The notes: generated from the sequence alone by a model not told the origin. Positions 1 to 12,202 are shown, counted from the stretch's first letter. The stretch is 64,000 nucleotides of DNA from Zelopaecilomyces penicillatus (GCA_005765155.1 VCCP01000004.1:124001-188000), one strand, 5' to 3'. Numbers and translations: made by a program.

Positions 1-792
1 GTGGTTGAGGCGCTGCTTTTCGGTTAGACAACCGCTCGATTTCATCGCCATCATCATAGCTCGAAAGTGATATGTACTTACAGCTATCTCAGGAAAGACG
101 GCATAGTGCGTCACCTCGTCCAGCTCAAGCTCAAAGGCATTTGTGTCAATTCGATCGCTGACCGGATCTCGTTTAGGTTCTCCAAACAGCTCCAAAAACA
201 AGCCCCTTGTTTCCGCTGGCAGCTTGTCAACAGCAGCATTCTCCAAAGCCACCCACTCCTTTTCCTCTAGATCATTAAACACATCATCATCCAGAATCAG
301 CACAGGAGTGTGCGCGAAGATTCGATCGCCACGGTGCAGCGTCTTGTTCGCGATGAGTCCACGACCCCTTCCAGGGAGCTCTCGTTCCTCAAACGGCGGC
401 GTTGGCTGCTTGTTGATCTTGGCCATGGTCTCGCGATTCGTAAACGCAGGCAACTGTTGGAACGTTTCCGCCCGCTCTGGCGTTGTCAGGATGGAAATAC
501 CACGACCACCTGCGAAATCGTGGGATGAGAAGACGCAGTATGAATCGGTGCTGTTGTCGAGCGTGCGACAATCATCCCACGATGTCCAAGACGGCTTTGG
601 GATAGAATCTGTTGCAAATACAGAGCCGAGAAGCGCTTGGCCCATGTAGTCCCAGTCTTCTAGGCCGGATTTGTGGCAATGCGCGAGTCCAAGAGGTGAT
701 GAGGAGCAGACATCGCGGGAGAATATACGGCGATTTCGAGCAGAAACCACAGTTGAGAGCAGAAAGAGGGTTGAAATTGGTAACAGACGCAT
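1..792 (-). CDS. SET-domain protein with N-terminal signal peptide (3' end outside window)
   Basis: Read on the minus strand from the ATG at 790-792. The first ~18 residues (MRLLPISTLFLLSTVVSA) look like a secretory signal peptide. About 236 codons stay open down to position 82. A GTAAGT donor follows and the intron is 13-81 (69 nt, ending CAG). The next exon begins with Arg-Leu-Asn-His, the start of the RxNHxCxPN cofactor-site motif of SET domains, but the window ends there. The preceding exon has the usual SET entry, Gly-Arg-Gly-Arg-Gly-Leu-Ile followed by an 'HRGDRIF' stretch. Fungal proteins of this build are annotated as SET-domain lysine methyltransferase-like; whether this one is secreted, and its substrate, are unknown. 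The first-exon frame has no stop inside the window, so stop-bounded ORF lists miss it. The plus-strand ORF at 143-649 is its antisense shadow. Confidence 0.82.
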   Translation of the reverse strand, partial: MRLLPISTLFLLSTVVSARNRRIFSRDVCSSSPLGLAHCHKSGLEDWDYMGQALLGSVFATDSIPKPSWTSWDDCRTLDNSTDSYCVFSSHDFAGGRGISILTTPERAETFQQLPAFTNRETMAKINKQPTPPFEERELPGRGRGLIANKTLHRGDRIFAHTPVLILDDDVFNDLEEKEWVALENAAVDKLPAETRGLFLELFGEPKRDPVSDRIDTNAFELELDEVTHYAVFPEIAVSTYHFRAMMMAMKSSGCLTEKQRLNH

Positions 793-1524
793 TGTGTAGT
801 TTGTGTTGCTTCAGCACTGTTTTGCTTTGGCTGGGGTTGAAGACAAAAGTATTGAGATGACTGACTTCTGAAATTTAAAAACAAACAAAAACAGCTTCCA
901 GCAGGTAGGATTGGTTTGTTCAAATGACGCAGGTGCGCTTATAATAGTATAATACCATAATTAACTATCTACCAAGACACAGCCCGGATCCGATCTACAC
1001 AGCGCCGCTCGGTTGGCGCCGTTGGACCCCTCCGAGCGTTTGAAGCTTGTTTCATTCAACGTCCTGAAGGAATGGAGGGGGAGGCCATGGCGTGTGTGTG
1101 GACCAGGGATGGGGATAGGTCGCCTTGGTCGCAATACATACTACCAAACTGTACAAAGTCAAAGCACACGACTTGCCCGGCTACTGTGTCCATCCCAACC
1201 TTGGCGTTTCACACAAGGCTGTTCAGACCGTCCACAAGCTTTTCGCTCGGTCAGCCAATACCGTCAAGGGGAGAGAACGGTCCGTGGGCGAGAATGAGGC
1301 TGGACAGAAACAGATGGATGGGATGGGGGGGGAGAAACAAGGTTACATGGTTCCGAGCCTGGTGTTTCCGCTTTTTTGCGTCTGTTCTGCGAGGCTCTAA
1401 AACATTGCTGTCACCCGCACGAAAGACGGTTCCAGACAGAGCAGAGCCGTTCAATATCAAGAATTAAGCCATTTTTTGTTATTTATCATTGTTTTTATTG
1501 TTATTATCATTCATTGTTTTCATC
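793..1524. other. Intergenic region between divergent genes
   Basis: 732 bp separate the start codons of the SET-domain gene (minus) and the Mpv17-like gene (plus), so both promoters must lie here. The overlapping short ORFs at 1013-1467 disagree in frame and show no recognisable domain. A T-rich stretch lies just before the Mpv17-like start. I see no RNA gene. Confidence 0.6.
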
Positions 1525-2247
1525 ATGGTCAACGCAATTGCTGTTCAAACCGCGCAAGCCGCATGTCTCAGCGCTTTATCCAACATTATTGCACAGTACT
1601 TTACAGCCATTCAAGCCCAGGTATTTAATTCCTCTCTCTCCACTCCCCCAAGAATAATAGTTTCGCTGATCCAAGTCAGAATAATGTCTCATTTTCTCTT
1701 GAACTCGCTCCGTTAGCGAAATACGTCACTTATGGCATCCTAAACACTCCATTAAACTGCCTCTGGCAGGAATACCTGGAGCGCAAATTCCCCGCCCAAC
1801 AGCCGGCCGCCGTCAAGGGAAAACAGACAAAGCGAAAGCCTGTCGAGAAGAGCAGTAAGTGGAGGAACACGGCCGTCAAGTTTGGCCTGGACCAGACTGT
1901 GGGCGCGGCTGGAAATATCGCGTTCTTTGCCTTGACGCATGGGCTGTTGAACGGCGCATCAATGGCAGAGATTATTCAATCAATTATTCAGGTACGCAAA
2001 GTAATCCTAAAAACAGGAGCAAGAAATGAAGCGCAATATTAACCACTTTCGCATGTCGCAGGATTCTTGGAGCATATATATCAGTGGCCTTATGATCTGG
2101 CCCTTGGTTTCGTTCATCAGCTTTGTCCTTTTGCCCGTTGAGCGAAGAGTCTTGTTTGGAAGCGCGGCTGGAGTTGCATGGGGAGTCTATCTCAGTCTCG
2201 TCGCCATGGGCAGCAAATCGGGCGAGACTGCCCGTCATCAGCATTGA
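1525..2247 (+). CDS. Mpv17/PMP22-family membrane protein
   Basis: Three exons: 1525-1620, 1680-1991 and 2062-2247, giving 197 residues. Introns are 1621-1679 (59 nt) and 1992-2061 (70 nt), both GT..AG and phase 0. The earlier acceptor at 1660 would give an immediate stop, which fixes intron 1. The C-terminal exon has the family's Trp-Pro pair (YISGLMIWPLVSFISF), then 'LPVERRVLFG' and 'AWGVYLS', matching the Mpv17 signature of WP..QFINF, P...R.L and W..YLS. Hydrophobic segments are spaced as in four-helix members, and the length fits the usual ~180-240 residues. Known members sit in the inner mitochondrial or peroxisomal membrane and are linked to small-solute permeability; which membrane applies here cannot be read. 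A Lys/Arg-rich loop (residues ~70-85) is longer than in many relatives. Confidence 0.85.
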
Positions 2248-3155
2248 TCAAAACCCCCAATTAGTATGTAGTATGTACAGTAGGCACGTGTCAACTTGGG
2301 CGGTAGAATAAAGATAGCAGCCATGTTTAATGTCGCATTGCCTTTTGTTCCATCTTCGTCGCAGACCCTCAATCTAATCGGCTCTCGCACCCCAGGGGGG
2401 GGAATCTATTGTATTCTTAACTGTAGCATTGCAGGGGGTCGGATCAGCCAGCCAAGATGGCGGCTAGGTTTTGTTTCAAAAGCCAAGCCTTTTGGCGGCG
2501 GTCGCCGGAGAGAAGAAGAGGCTTGTCGGCTTAGTCAATGAGACGCAGGGAGTCGGACCATCTCAGTGCATTGTATTCATGCGCAAGGTTGCAATTCTCC
2601 GCAGAATCCTTTGTGACCAGTTGGCACCCTCGCTTAGTTGTGGGTGTAAAATCCTTCCGCAATACGAATAATGAGCTCAAACGCAGGGGGGGGGGGGGGG
2701 CGCACTTAAGCTTCACGACAGGAGGACGGATTCCTAGTAAAACACACATCAAGGGTTGGGTTCATCCTGTATCCTGAGTCTCTATTTTCTGTTGCTTCTG
2801 TACCATAGTAATAATGCCATGTTACAAAACAAGAGAGGTGTAGGGCTGCAAGCCGCAAACTAGTGCCGGGAGCCGACGCGAGTTTCACCATGTAATCATC
2901 CCGTCTAACATGAAACCGGAAATGGCTCGGATGTCAATACCTAAATGGACAACATTTCGAAGAGGGGGAGTCAAAGGAGTGAGGGATATCATTATTCTTT
3001 TTCCTAAAATCCGAACGCTGTTTTTGCTCAAAAGATCATCGTACATTTGGCATGGGAGCTTTTCTATCTCCGTATAAAGAAACAATCGTAAAAAATGATA
3101 AAAAAAGACATCCAAATCTCATCCAGTTTGCCCGCAAACCGTTTCAGCGTCCATT
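2248..3155. other. Gene-free stretch with a 15-G tract
   Basis: No ORF here has a credible domain, signal peptide or splice structure. A run of 15 G lies at 2686-2700. The right part serves as the 3' flank of the minus-strand Gly-Lys repeat gene. Confidence 0.5.
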
Positions 3156-3542
3156 CTAAGCGCTAACCTTGGCCTTGGCCTTTCCCTTTCCCTTGCCCTT
3201 TCCCTTGCCCTTCCCTTTGCCCTTACCCTTACCCTTGCCTTTTCCCTTTCCTTTGCCTTTGCCTTTACCCTTTCCTTTGCCCTTGCCCTTTCCTTTGCCC
3301 TTTCCCTTGGCCTTGGCCTTTCCCTTGCCCTTCTTCTTGGCTTGCCTTGACTCGATGGTGACGTCTTCGGCATCACCCTCATCGTCAAAGTCGTCTCGGG
3401 CTGCCAGGTGGTAGTCCTCTGTGTTGGCAAAGTCTCTGGCAGCAACTTCATTGTTGTGTGCCTCGCGGTTGAAGTTGCCCAGGGAAGCGGACAGCACGCT
3501 GCTGGCGCAGGTGGCGACGATGAAGGCAAGTGAGAATCTCAT
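3156..3542 (-). CDS. Small secreted protein with C-terminal Gly-Lys repeat tail
   Basis: Single-exon ORF of 128 residues. Residues 1-18 form a clear signal peptide (MRFSLAFIVATCASSVLS). Residues ~20-70 are acidic and mixed (DDFDDEGDAEDV), with possible processing points at 'AARD' and 'ESRQ'. From residue ~71 to the end the protein is almost only alternating Gly and Lys, with a few Ala-Lys units, ending KAKAKVSA. Glycine codons in the tail mix GGA, GGC and GGT and lysine codons mix AAG and AAA, so the repeat is not one homogeneous hexamer. The product is therefore an acidic spacer joined to a very basic, flexible tail. I recognise no family. Binding to nucleic acid, polyanion or wall polymer is only a guess. 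The plus-strand ORF at 3169-3414 (Phe/Pro/Leu repeats) is its shadow. Confidence 0.75.
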   Translation of the reverse strand: MRFSLAFIVATCASSVLSASLGNFNREAHNNEVAARDFANTEDYHLAARDDFDDEGDAEDVTIESRQAKKKGKGKAKAKGKGKGKGKGKGKGKGKGKGKGKGKGKGKGKGKGKGKGKGKGKAKAKVSA

Positions 3543-3700
3543 TGTGGCTTTTGTGTGTGTTTAGGTGTATATGTGTGTTTGTGGTGTGTTGTGTGGGTAA
3601 AATGGTTTGATGTAGAATAGATGTAGCTTTGTAGGATTGTAGTAGAATGGTGGGTTGGTTTGATCTGATACTTGGTCTTCTGGGAGAGCGAGTGTTCGGT

Positions 3701-3707
3701 TTATATA
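3701..3707 (-). promoter_or_regulatory. TATA box of the Gly-Lys repeat gene
   Basis: Reads TATATAA on the minus strand, about 160 bp upstream of the ATG at 3542. The interval to the ATG is GT/CA-rich, as in many strongly expressed fungal leaders. Position is the only support. Confidence 0.45.
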
Positions 3708-3807
3708 ACAGAAGAGGGTTCAGTCTCTTGTTTCTTACAAAAGTAGGTGCCATCCGTATTTGCTGTGGTCCTGCATGACTGCGGCACCCCCATGCCAATG
3801 CCAACAA

Positions 3808-6800
3808 CAGATGATATTACGATGGGCGGCCACCGCATCCGTCAATCCGCCTAGTTTGGTTCCTGGTGCTAGCTCCCACACACATGGCTGCAACAGAATC
3901 AAAGTCGGTTCAACGCTCTGAAACCCTCCTTGTGTCCATGCTCAAACACCGATCGTATCGGCAGTCAATCTTGAATAGGGAAATGCCAGTGTCTAAGCCT
4001 TCATTGTGATCAACTTACCATGGATGATTGTAAATCCCAATTCCATGGTGTCAAACAGCACATGCAACCACTGTGATCCAATAATCCTGTTGCCTAGAAT
4101 CCCATCCGCCCTCTTGCAATGCGCATGTAATGCTTGCCGTTAAGCAGCAATAGCCGCAGCCATCGTATTGAACAACACTTCCGTCCTGTTGGCTACGGGG
4201 GGTCCTTAGAACACCAGTGCCCTCGGGGTCACTTCCGCTTGCCACCGGTTTTTAGTCTTCATGTTTCATGAATATCCGAATGCCGCAAAGTAATCTTGTG
4301 GCAATGCCCCCATCGCCTCGTTTCAAGTAAGGCTCGGAGTTGGTGGAGTTTCGGTCCCTTCCCGACGGGGGCATAGGGCGCGTGGCGAATGGATACACCA
4401 ATGCTATGCATCTCATCTTGGCTATGGGGCCAAGCTGTTGCAACCTTAATTCGACAACGGCTTTTCCAAGGCTGCATTGGAAAATGAGCACATGATGCGT
4501 AAGTTGGTTGAGAATTCATTTGTTATTGCAGCAATTACTAGTAGACCGAGAGAAGTAAGAGTACATCATCCGGGCACTGTAGCAAGACTAGGGTCTGTAG
4601 GATTCCTCACTAAGGCCATACCACACAGGATCTTCCCCATTTCATGATCCAGTTACAATCCAATGTGAGAGACGATGGCACGGTAACAACCAAAGAACTA
4701 GCATATGAGAAACAGAGCATCTTCACGCCGCTAACACGAGCAACCAACAGGGTTCCCCCAGAATCATGTTTCGCGTCGTGTGGGAAGCAAGACCAATGCG
4801 CCGTTATGCCCTCAGCTCGTCCATTTTTATCTGCTCAGCAATATTCCTCCCCAGGTGTCACGCGACCAAAACACAACAATTCGCATGACATCACACGGGT
4901 TTTCGGCTGGTACGGCCCAAGTACTGAGTGGGTGGGCAAATCCTAACTTTATCTGGGAGGGTCTAGAGCCAGGTTGGACCTCGAGTCCCATGAAATGCGC
5001 AGCTCCGTGCGCTTGGCACCATAAACACTTCAGAAACACAGCCCTGCAGACCCAGGCTGGGCTGATGTATGTATTTATCCTTTTCTATTCCCGCATGGTG
5101 TTTTGTTATCTTTTAATAGATTACCCTGACATGCGTGCCAATGCAATATGGCTGATGTGCTGGCGGCCTCAAGACAAAACAAACCCTCCTACAAATGTAG
5201 CAGAACAGATTGCCGTTTATTATGTTGGGACTTTTGCCTTGGTACCTTGGCATATATGATTATGCTCTCCAGAATGAACTGGTTGGAGCGCTTGTGATTC
5301 TTAAGGCGGCCCTGTTAAAATGCTCGTATTTCGCATCGTGCGGTGTGGTCATTGTAGGCAGTGAAACATGTATATAATACCGGAATATTGGCAGGGTTTG
5401 GGGACCTAAGGCTGAGTTGTTGTCGCTTGTATTTCTTGTCTCAGAGATACAAGCGACATCCAGATACCTTCCCTATCAAGGCAATGCAGTGTTTTAGGAA
5501 TGTCCCCTTTCTCTGATATAGTCAATTTCCCGGTGAAAGACATCGAGAGGTTGGCCTGTAGTTGCCTTTCAGGACACCCGCACAACTCCAAACCATTCCC
5601 TTTATGACTTTATGTTTGATGGAAGAAGTTACTGTCAAACACTCAGTCTAGCATTACTCCCTCAACCTCTGTAATTCCTCCGCTATGAAATGGTCACATC
5701 GTCGGGATGTTGCAAAAGACACGACAAAATTAAGACTACTCATCCAGACGAAGTCGCCGCCCCAGCTCTGGTTTTATTCGTCTTGGTCGATACATGTAAC
5801 TATTGCTAACAAAATAGCATTCTCAGACAGAATCAACGAATACAATCAGTCCAGTTGTGACGTTTACAGAACCCAACCCTTGACGAATCTCGAACCGAAC
5901 TCTATTAGCCAGTCGTTGCCTTTCGACCTTTAAGACTGTATTCCTGCAACCCTCTTTCAACAGCATCATGGTTGAGAGCCATGCTCTCTGATATATTTTA
6001 TCTTGCAACAAGATCTTAGTCGACCTTGCTTCATCCTCCATCCAGTTTATTTGTATGAACGATGTTGACTCGCGAACCAATCTCGAAATAATGAAAAGAA
6101 GCCTTCCCTGGCTGATGCTCGAGTGCTGATGGTATCTCCAAAAGAGTGATGAAAGATAATTCGACTGAATCGTAATGATTATATGGATACCAAGAGAAAC
6201 ATCCAGATGGCTGGCTCAACAATGATTAGTCTAGAGTGAAACTCCCAAGGTGGGCTTTTGGCGAAGGAGAACCACCGACTGTCTCTAATATGGTACATTC
6301 ATTATCGAAATGATGAGTGAGATGAGCATTGAGATTATACACCAATTCTATTCCTATTTCAATATATCTCTTCACACGCGTATGAGTAAACAGCACATTT
6401 TGAGTGGTCAGTAATTGTCTCACTTCTTCCATCATGCCACAGTTTACAGAATATTTTTGCAATTCAAACCACAACAAAGTGACTATTCACAACATACCTA
6501 TTTTACTCCACACGCCCCACCAAGCCAATGCACGTAGCTATAGAACACACCAAATTCATCATTAGCATCATACATTTAAAGTATAGGAAAACCTACTGCT
6601 TAATCTAGTACATGGTACATTTAACGGATTGGCTGAGCTGCAGTTTGCTTTGTCACTGTTGCGGTCCTATCAAATAAGCGAATGGTCCCCATGAACTTAA
6701 TTGCCCGTGGCTGGGTTATGATCTGAGCTGTGGTCTCAAGAATGTAAGGGACTAAAGCGGTATAATGCAAATAGCATGACTCTTGGAGAAAAATATGCTT

Positions 6801-8088
6801 CTAACATGTACTTGTAAGTGATGTCCTCTGGAAGATGGTCAAACATGCTACCCTATAGTCGAGGGATTGGGTGTAGAGAATGATGGTAGTGAACGCACAC
6901 AACTCATGGCAGTTTCATGCCGGATGAGTTTACTTATTTGATGTGATTCAAGTACCTGATGCGCCAGATCCCACAATTGGCCATCAATAATTGATGCGCC
7001 GTGAGGTCTCGTGGGAAAGATTTGCGTGAAGAACCCCCAGCATTCAAATCACGGCATTCTTTACATCCTTTGCAAACCCATGTTACATGTTCTTGTCGTA
7101 TCATACTCGTTCGTATAGACCATTTTGAATCTCATTGGACTTTGCAGTGGCAATTATTATGTGAATTTTCTGTATGTTTGTTCCTTTGTTCCAACATCTT
7201 CAAACCCTTCAAGCCAAGCTGGCCCGGAGTTTCCAACCTCCAAATGATACCCCACAGCTCTCTCCAATGGGAACGGACGCCGTTGGAGCTATTGAATGTG
7301 ACCCACACGGAGTACGTACCGGAGCTTGTCTTCCGCCGATTACTGCCCCCATGCGATACTTGTAGTTAAGAGCTGTAGCTTACCAGATGCAACTATTTCT
7401 CTGTTCATCACTTGCGCTTCATATAGAGTCCAGCCATTGAATAGCCTAATAATTGGCATGCCAGAGAAATACGGGGTTAGTGTAGTCCGTCACCAAAATC
7501 CAGAGTGCGCCGTCATGGAAGTCGAGGTCCAGGCTGAATGGTGCTAAAGATGCTTGTTAGTAGCTTTGGCTAGACATGCACACAACGAATGTCACAGCAG
7601 AGTCGCGCTCAAGAGTGCATCGAGATGGCCGTCAGCCCAGTGGATCTGATATACGACTACCTAATTAAAGTTTGTAGCCCGTGTTCCAAGGTGAGCCACA
7701 GCGGCGTGCTCCGGACTAGCAATGATGAAGAATAAACACCGCAGGTCACAATACACGGTAAATGTGCGCAGTTTTCTCTCCAGGCATCCTAGAGCAACAT
7801 GACGGGACAGTAGAAGCTTACCTCAGGTCTGTCACAGGCTTACCCAGCGCTACGAGGCTCAACGGCTCGTCTGACTTTGTCCCACTACAGGTGACACCTG
7901 GGGACGCACACAGCGACTACCCACAGGCCTGTTTCTGGCACCGCCCCCCACATTTAGCAGCACCTAACAGCGCACGACAGCACGCTAATGCCTGCGTCTG
8001 GCCAATCAACACCCAGCACTGCCTCCTGTAGACCACTGTAGACCACTAAGAACCACTGTGGACCAAGTTGCTAGGCCACCTTGGCCGG
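3808..8088. other. Long gene-free region
   Basis: About 4.3 kb with only short ORFs on both strands and none with a recognisable motif or plausible intron set. The longest (4780-5259, plus, 159 codons) has biased composition and no domain. Minus-strand ORFs at 5823-6080, 6031-6222 and 6226-6477 sit near one another and could be scraps of an old gene, but I could not join them with convincing splice sites. No tRNA cloverleaf was seen. Confidence 0.45.
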
Positions 8089-8379
8089 ATGGGCAAAGTC
8101 ATGCCAATCTTGCTGCGAGCTGGTCCGAACTCTTATTTTTCAGCTTCAAATCGATTGTCGATCGCCACCAATCCCCGTCGCCCAGCTCCTCCTCCTCAGC
8201 CAGCTATCGCCTGTATCTTTGGCTCGACAGCTTCCATCACCAGCTTCATCGTTCGACCTCATCTGCCCCCCGGCTGCCTTCATTCGACCCCCGTCAGTTC
8301 ATGCGCGAGTTTGCCGGCCCCTGACGGCTTCGAGTTTTCGATGCGCACGCAGGACCGCGAATACCTCGCGTGCTGCTAA
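8089..8379 (+). other. Possible long uORF in the leader of the histidine kinase
   Basis: The ATG at 8089 opens 96 codons (MGKVMPILLRAG...) and stops at 8379, 340 nt before the kinase start. If transcription starts upstream of 8089, this uORF would precede the main frame. There is no sign of a functional peptide; the composition is Pro/Ser-rich. Whether it lies in the mRNA is not known. Confidence 0.25.
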
Positions 8380-8718
8380 AGCCTCCCTGGCACCCGATCT
8401 TGGCCCTGCGACTCGCATTTTTGATCGACCGACAGCATCCCCAACACAGACATACGATTGACAAACCTGCCATTCATTTTCGATCACGATAGAAACGTCA
8501 AACGATCCTCACGTTTTCCGCTTATCGACTGCGTCACCACGGGTAGCTCGGCTGCGCAAACCTGCCCTCGGCTGGGCGAGACGTATCACCCCTTCGAAAA
8601 AAACACGAGTCTAGAATGCTGCAAAGACGAGCATAGACTGGTCGTTTCCAACATCAAGGCTCAGCCCGGCCTTGCGCCTCCGCGGCCTGCACATTTTGCT
8701 CCTTTTGGTCTCTTCAAG

Positions 8719-11700
8719 ATGAGGGTCGCCATTCGGGAACAGCTGGCTGCGCTGGTCGTCTTCGCCGTGCTAGTCTCGCTCGCCATCGTCTCCATCCCGA
8801 CATGGATCTTCGTTCACAATTTCGTCGTCGGTGTGGAATCCGACGGCCTCTCCTTGACTGCTTCGCTCAAAGCCTCTAGGATTTCCTCCGAGCTGAACCT
8901 GGTGCAGACCATCTGCCAGATGATCGCCACACGAATCTTGCTTCAACAAGCGTTTTCCGATTTCTATAATAACCGCGTTGCCGACCCCTTTGCGAATGCC
9001 CGCTCCGACTTGGAGAGCGCAATGAGCTCTAGCCGCTTCATTGGCCTCCTCCAAGCGAGACTATACTCCAGGAACACGACAGGCGCTGCCGACAATGGCC
9101 TGCTGAGTATCACTGGGCCCGAAGTGGGGAATACCACCATCATCGAACTGCCCTACCTGGCCCCGGACGGATCCAAAATTATTCTTGGTGAGGGCAAGTA
9201 CGGCTACCCACCATCTCTCTATCCGAATCTTACATACGAAAGCCTGGGATTCGCGAATCCATACGAACCCTCAACTCCCGCCGTGGCCGCCAATGCCTTT
9301 CCGGGAGTCAACCTCGCTGCCAAGGGCGGACTGCTTCTTGGCCCCTTGGTTATCAACGAATCCTTCGCCCTCATCTCCCTTACCATACCTGTCAGGTCGT
9401 TCGTTATAACGAATTTCATTCTCGGCTACATGACGGTCGTCGTCACTGCTGAGTCGCTAATCCAGGTTCAATCATCTCGTGAGGGCCTAAGTTCATCAGG
9501 CATTGTTCTCCTTGTCGGTCCTGCCGACCCTTCTGGTCGATTCAACGTATCTATGCCACCCAGCAACAGCACTTACGCTCCGTCGCGGGACGATTTTGCC
9601 GATTCCAGAGTGGGCTTTGTTCTCCCCCCAATAGTTGTCGACGGTCGGCGCGATCGGCATGCAAACTCAAACGATGATGACGGTGTTGCGGCAAGCCAAT
9701 TTCCGGTATCGCGATTCCCTTCATTGCTTGATGTCTATACGGAAACGGTATCAGACGAGAATAATGCTACTGCAATTCTGTCCACCAGAAATGAGCAGGG
9801 CATCTCCGTCGCCGTCGGAGTCGCCCGTCCCCAGTCCACCCTCGTGGATTGGGCTGTAATTGTGGAAAAAGCCAAGAGCGAGGCGTATCAGCCCATAAAC
9901 ACATTGAGAAACATCCTCTTGGCATGCGTTTTTGGGACTGCTGGCCTCGCCGTACTTTTAATCGTTCCTGTGGCACATCTGAGCGTCATGCCCATCAGGC
10001 GTCTCAAGGCGGCGACGGAACAATCAATCGCTCCGCCAGGTTACGAGGATGAATTTGACGACGAGATTGATGAAGAGCATCCAAGTTCGGGGCCCACCTC
10101 TTCGCAGAGATCTAAAAAGGGCTTTTTCGCCAACATCCGCCGGAGGATCAAGAAGAAGCGGAGAGCAATGGTGATGACGGAGACGGAATCGGATTCCAAT
10201 CGTCATACGTTCAAAATCCCTGGTCGTGTTGAAGTACCCAAACACTGCGTCACTGATGAACTAACGGAGCTCACCAAGACATTCAACGAGATGGGTGACG
10301 AGTTGCTGAAACAGTATACCTCCCTGGATGAAAAGGTTGCACAGAGGACACGTGAGCTTGAAATAAGCAAGAGAGCTGCAGAGGCTGCGAATGAGAGTAA
10401 AACGCTGTTCATTGCCAATATTTCCCACGAACTCAAAACACCCCTCAATGGCATCATGGGCATGTGCGCGGTGTGCATGGAGGAGGACGATATTATGCGC
10501 ATTAAACAATCGCTCAAGACTCTGTATAGATCTGGTATGTCACTTGGCTCATACAGTTTGTCAAGAAAGAATTAGTATGTGCTAACCGGAAATAGGTGAC
10601 TTGCTACTTCATCTCCTCGAAGATTTACTCAGCTTTTCGAAGAATCAAATTGGGCAGCATGTTAGTTTGGAAGAACGAGAGTTCCGCTTGGGCGACATCC
10701 GATCACAGATGCTATCTATTTTTGACATGCAAGTACGGGAGACACGGGTCGCCTTTACCGTGTCATTCTTGGGCTATGAGGATACAGAAATGAACGGCGT
10801 TGTCGACTTTAGTAGCCAAGAGAAGAGGCTGCCTGCCCTTGGACCCAACGGGATGGGCCGTCTAAAGGATATTTATCTCTGGGGAGACCACCACAGGATC
10901 CTGCAGGTCATGATTAACCTAGTCAGCAACAGCTTGAAATTCACACCAGCAGGCGGTACAGTGCAGTTGAGAATCCGGTGTATCGGTGAGGCAGAGCGGG
11001 TCAACGACGATGGGAGGGCATCGTCTACCAAGAGCGGCTCTGCAAGAGTTGGGCGGAGTCGACATAGAGGAAGTTCCGGATCCACACATTCAGCAAATTC
11101 AAGAGCAACAACTGCCTCCGTACCGGCGATAAAGGGGGGCACCGCGCTTACTATTAACCCCATGGATCCTAAAGCCACCCCGTATGTTCACATCAGAGAG
11201 AGGTCACCAACACCACCGCCACCAGGTGCGAAACCATACATGTTTGAGTTTGAGGTTGAAGATACCGGGCGTGGCATCACCGAGCACATGCAAGAGAAGA
11301 TTTTCGAGCCTTTCGTACAAGGTGACATTGGCCTCAGCAAAAAGTTTGGCGGTACAGGTCTTGGACTGAGTATCTGCTCACAGTTGGCTAAGCTGATGGG
11401 GGGCTCCATTACGCTCAAGAGCGTGGAGAACGTTGGATCAACTTTTACGATGCTAATACCGCTCAAATATGTCAAGGACCGCGCACCTAGCACAGCATCG
11501 AGCAGTACAAAGTCGCGACCGCCTAGCGTAGTGTCTGTGACTGGCGATGCCCACCGCAGCCCGCCCAAAGCCACTGCTGCTGAGCAAAAGACGAATAACG
11601 CGTTGTTGGATGACAAGGTGCCTCGTCTAGTGGGACTCAGCGCTCCCTTTTTCGCAGCAAACCCTAAACCCGCCGGCAACAAGGATGACTCAACAGGGAC

Positions 11701-12202
11701 AATAAGCAAAGCTATGGCGAATAGAACAGGCCAGGGCAAGCTGCGCGTTCTGGTTGCGGACGACAACTCGACTAATATCGAGGTTGTCAGCAGGATGCTC
11801 AGGCTTGAGGACATTTACGATGTTACGATTGCCAACGACGGGCAGGAAGCGTACGAACTCGTCAAGGAGAATATGGAGAACAATCAACGTTTTGATGTCA
11901 TCTTCATGGACGTTCAGATGCCTAATCTGGACGGTCTACAATCAACTCGTCTCATTCGAAAAATGGGCTACCTGGCGCCCATTGTTGCCCTGACGGCCTT
12001 TTCAGAAGAGAGCAATGTAAAGGAGTGCATAGAGTCAGGGATGGATGAGTTTTTGAGTAAACCCATCCGGCGACCGGCGTTGAAACAAGTACTGAAGAAG
12101 TTTGCCACGATTCTAGAGGAAGAACCTGAAACGACGCATGCAAATGGAAATGGAAAGATGATGTCGGAAAAACCGCAACCATCTATGAATGGAGGTAGCT
12201 GA
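8719..12202 (+). CDS. sln1: Sln1-type (group VI) hybrid histidine kinase, osmosensor
   Basis: Two exons, 8719-10534 and 10596-12202, give 1,140 residues, normal for fungal Sln1/TcsB kinases. The intron 10535-10595 (61 nt, phase 1) rejoins 'LYRS' to 'GDLLLHLLEDLLSFSK'. The frame is open upstream to 8458, but 8719 is its first ATG and leads straight into a membrane segment (residues ~9-30). A Ser/Asn-rich extracytoplasmic sensor follows, then a second membrane segment (~398-420) and a linker starting 'VMPIRRLKAA' that resembles a HAMP entry. The H-box is FIANISHELKTPLNG with phospho-acceptor His570. N-box (MINLVSNSLKF), G1 (DTGRGI), F (FEPFVQGD) and G2 (GGTGLGLS) follow. The C-terminal receiver has the acidic pair in 'VADDNS', phospho-Asp1044 in FMDVQMP and the Lys of 'LSKPI'. 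Family role: turgor/osmotic sensing through an HPt protein into the HOG pathway. All key residues are present. Confidence 0.95.

Noticed and set aside
143..649. 168-codon plus-strand ORF
   Set aside because: Antisense to the SET-domain exon, which has a signal peptide, SET motifs and a good intron.
3169..3414. Plus-strand Phe/Pro/Leu repeat ORF
   Set aside because: Mirror of the Gly-Lys tail; it has no independent start context or signal.
4780..5259. 159-codon ORF in the gene-free region
   Set aside because: No domain, no plausible splice partners, uneven composition.
11188..11814. 208-codon minus-strand ORF
   Set aside because: Antisense to the kinase and receiver regions of the Sln1-type gene.
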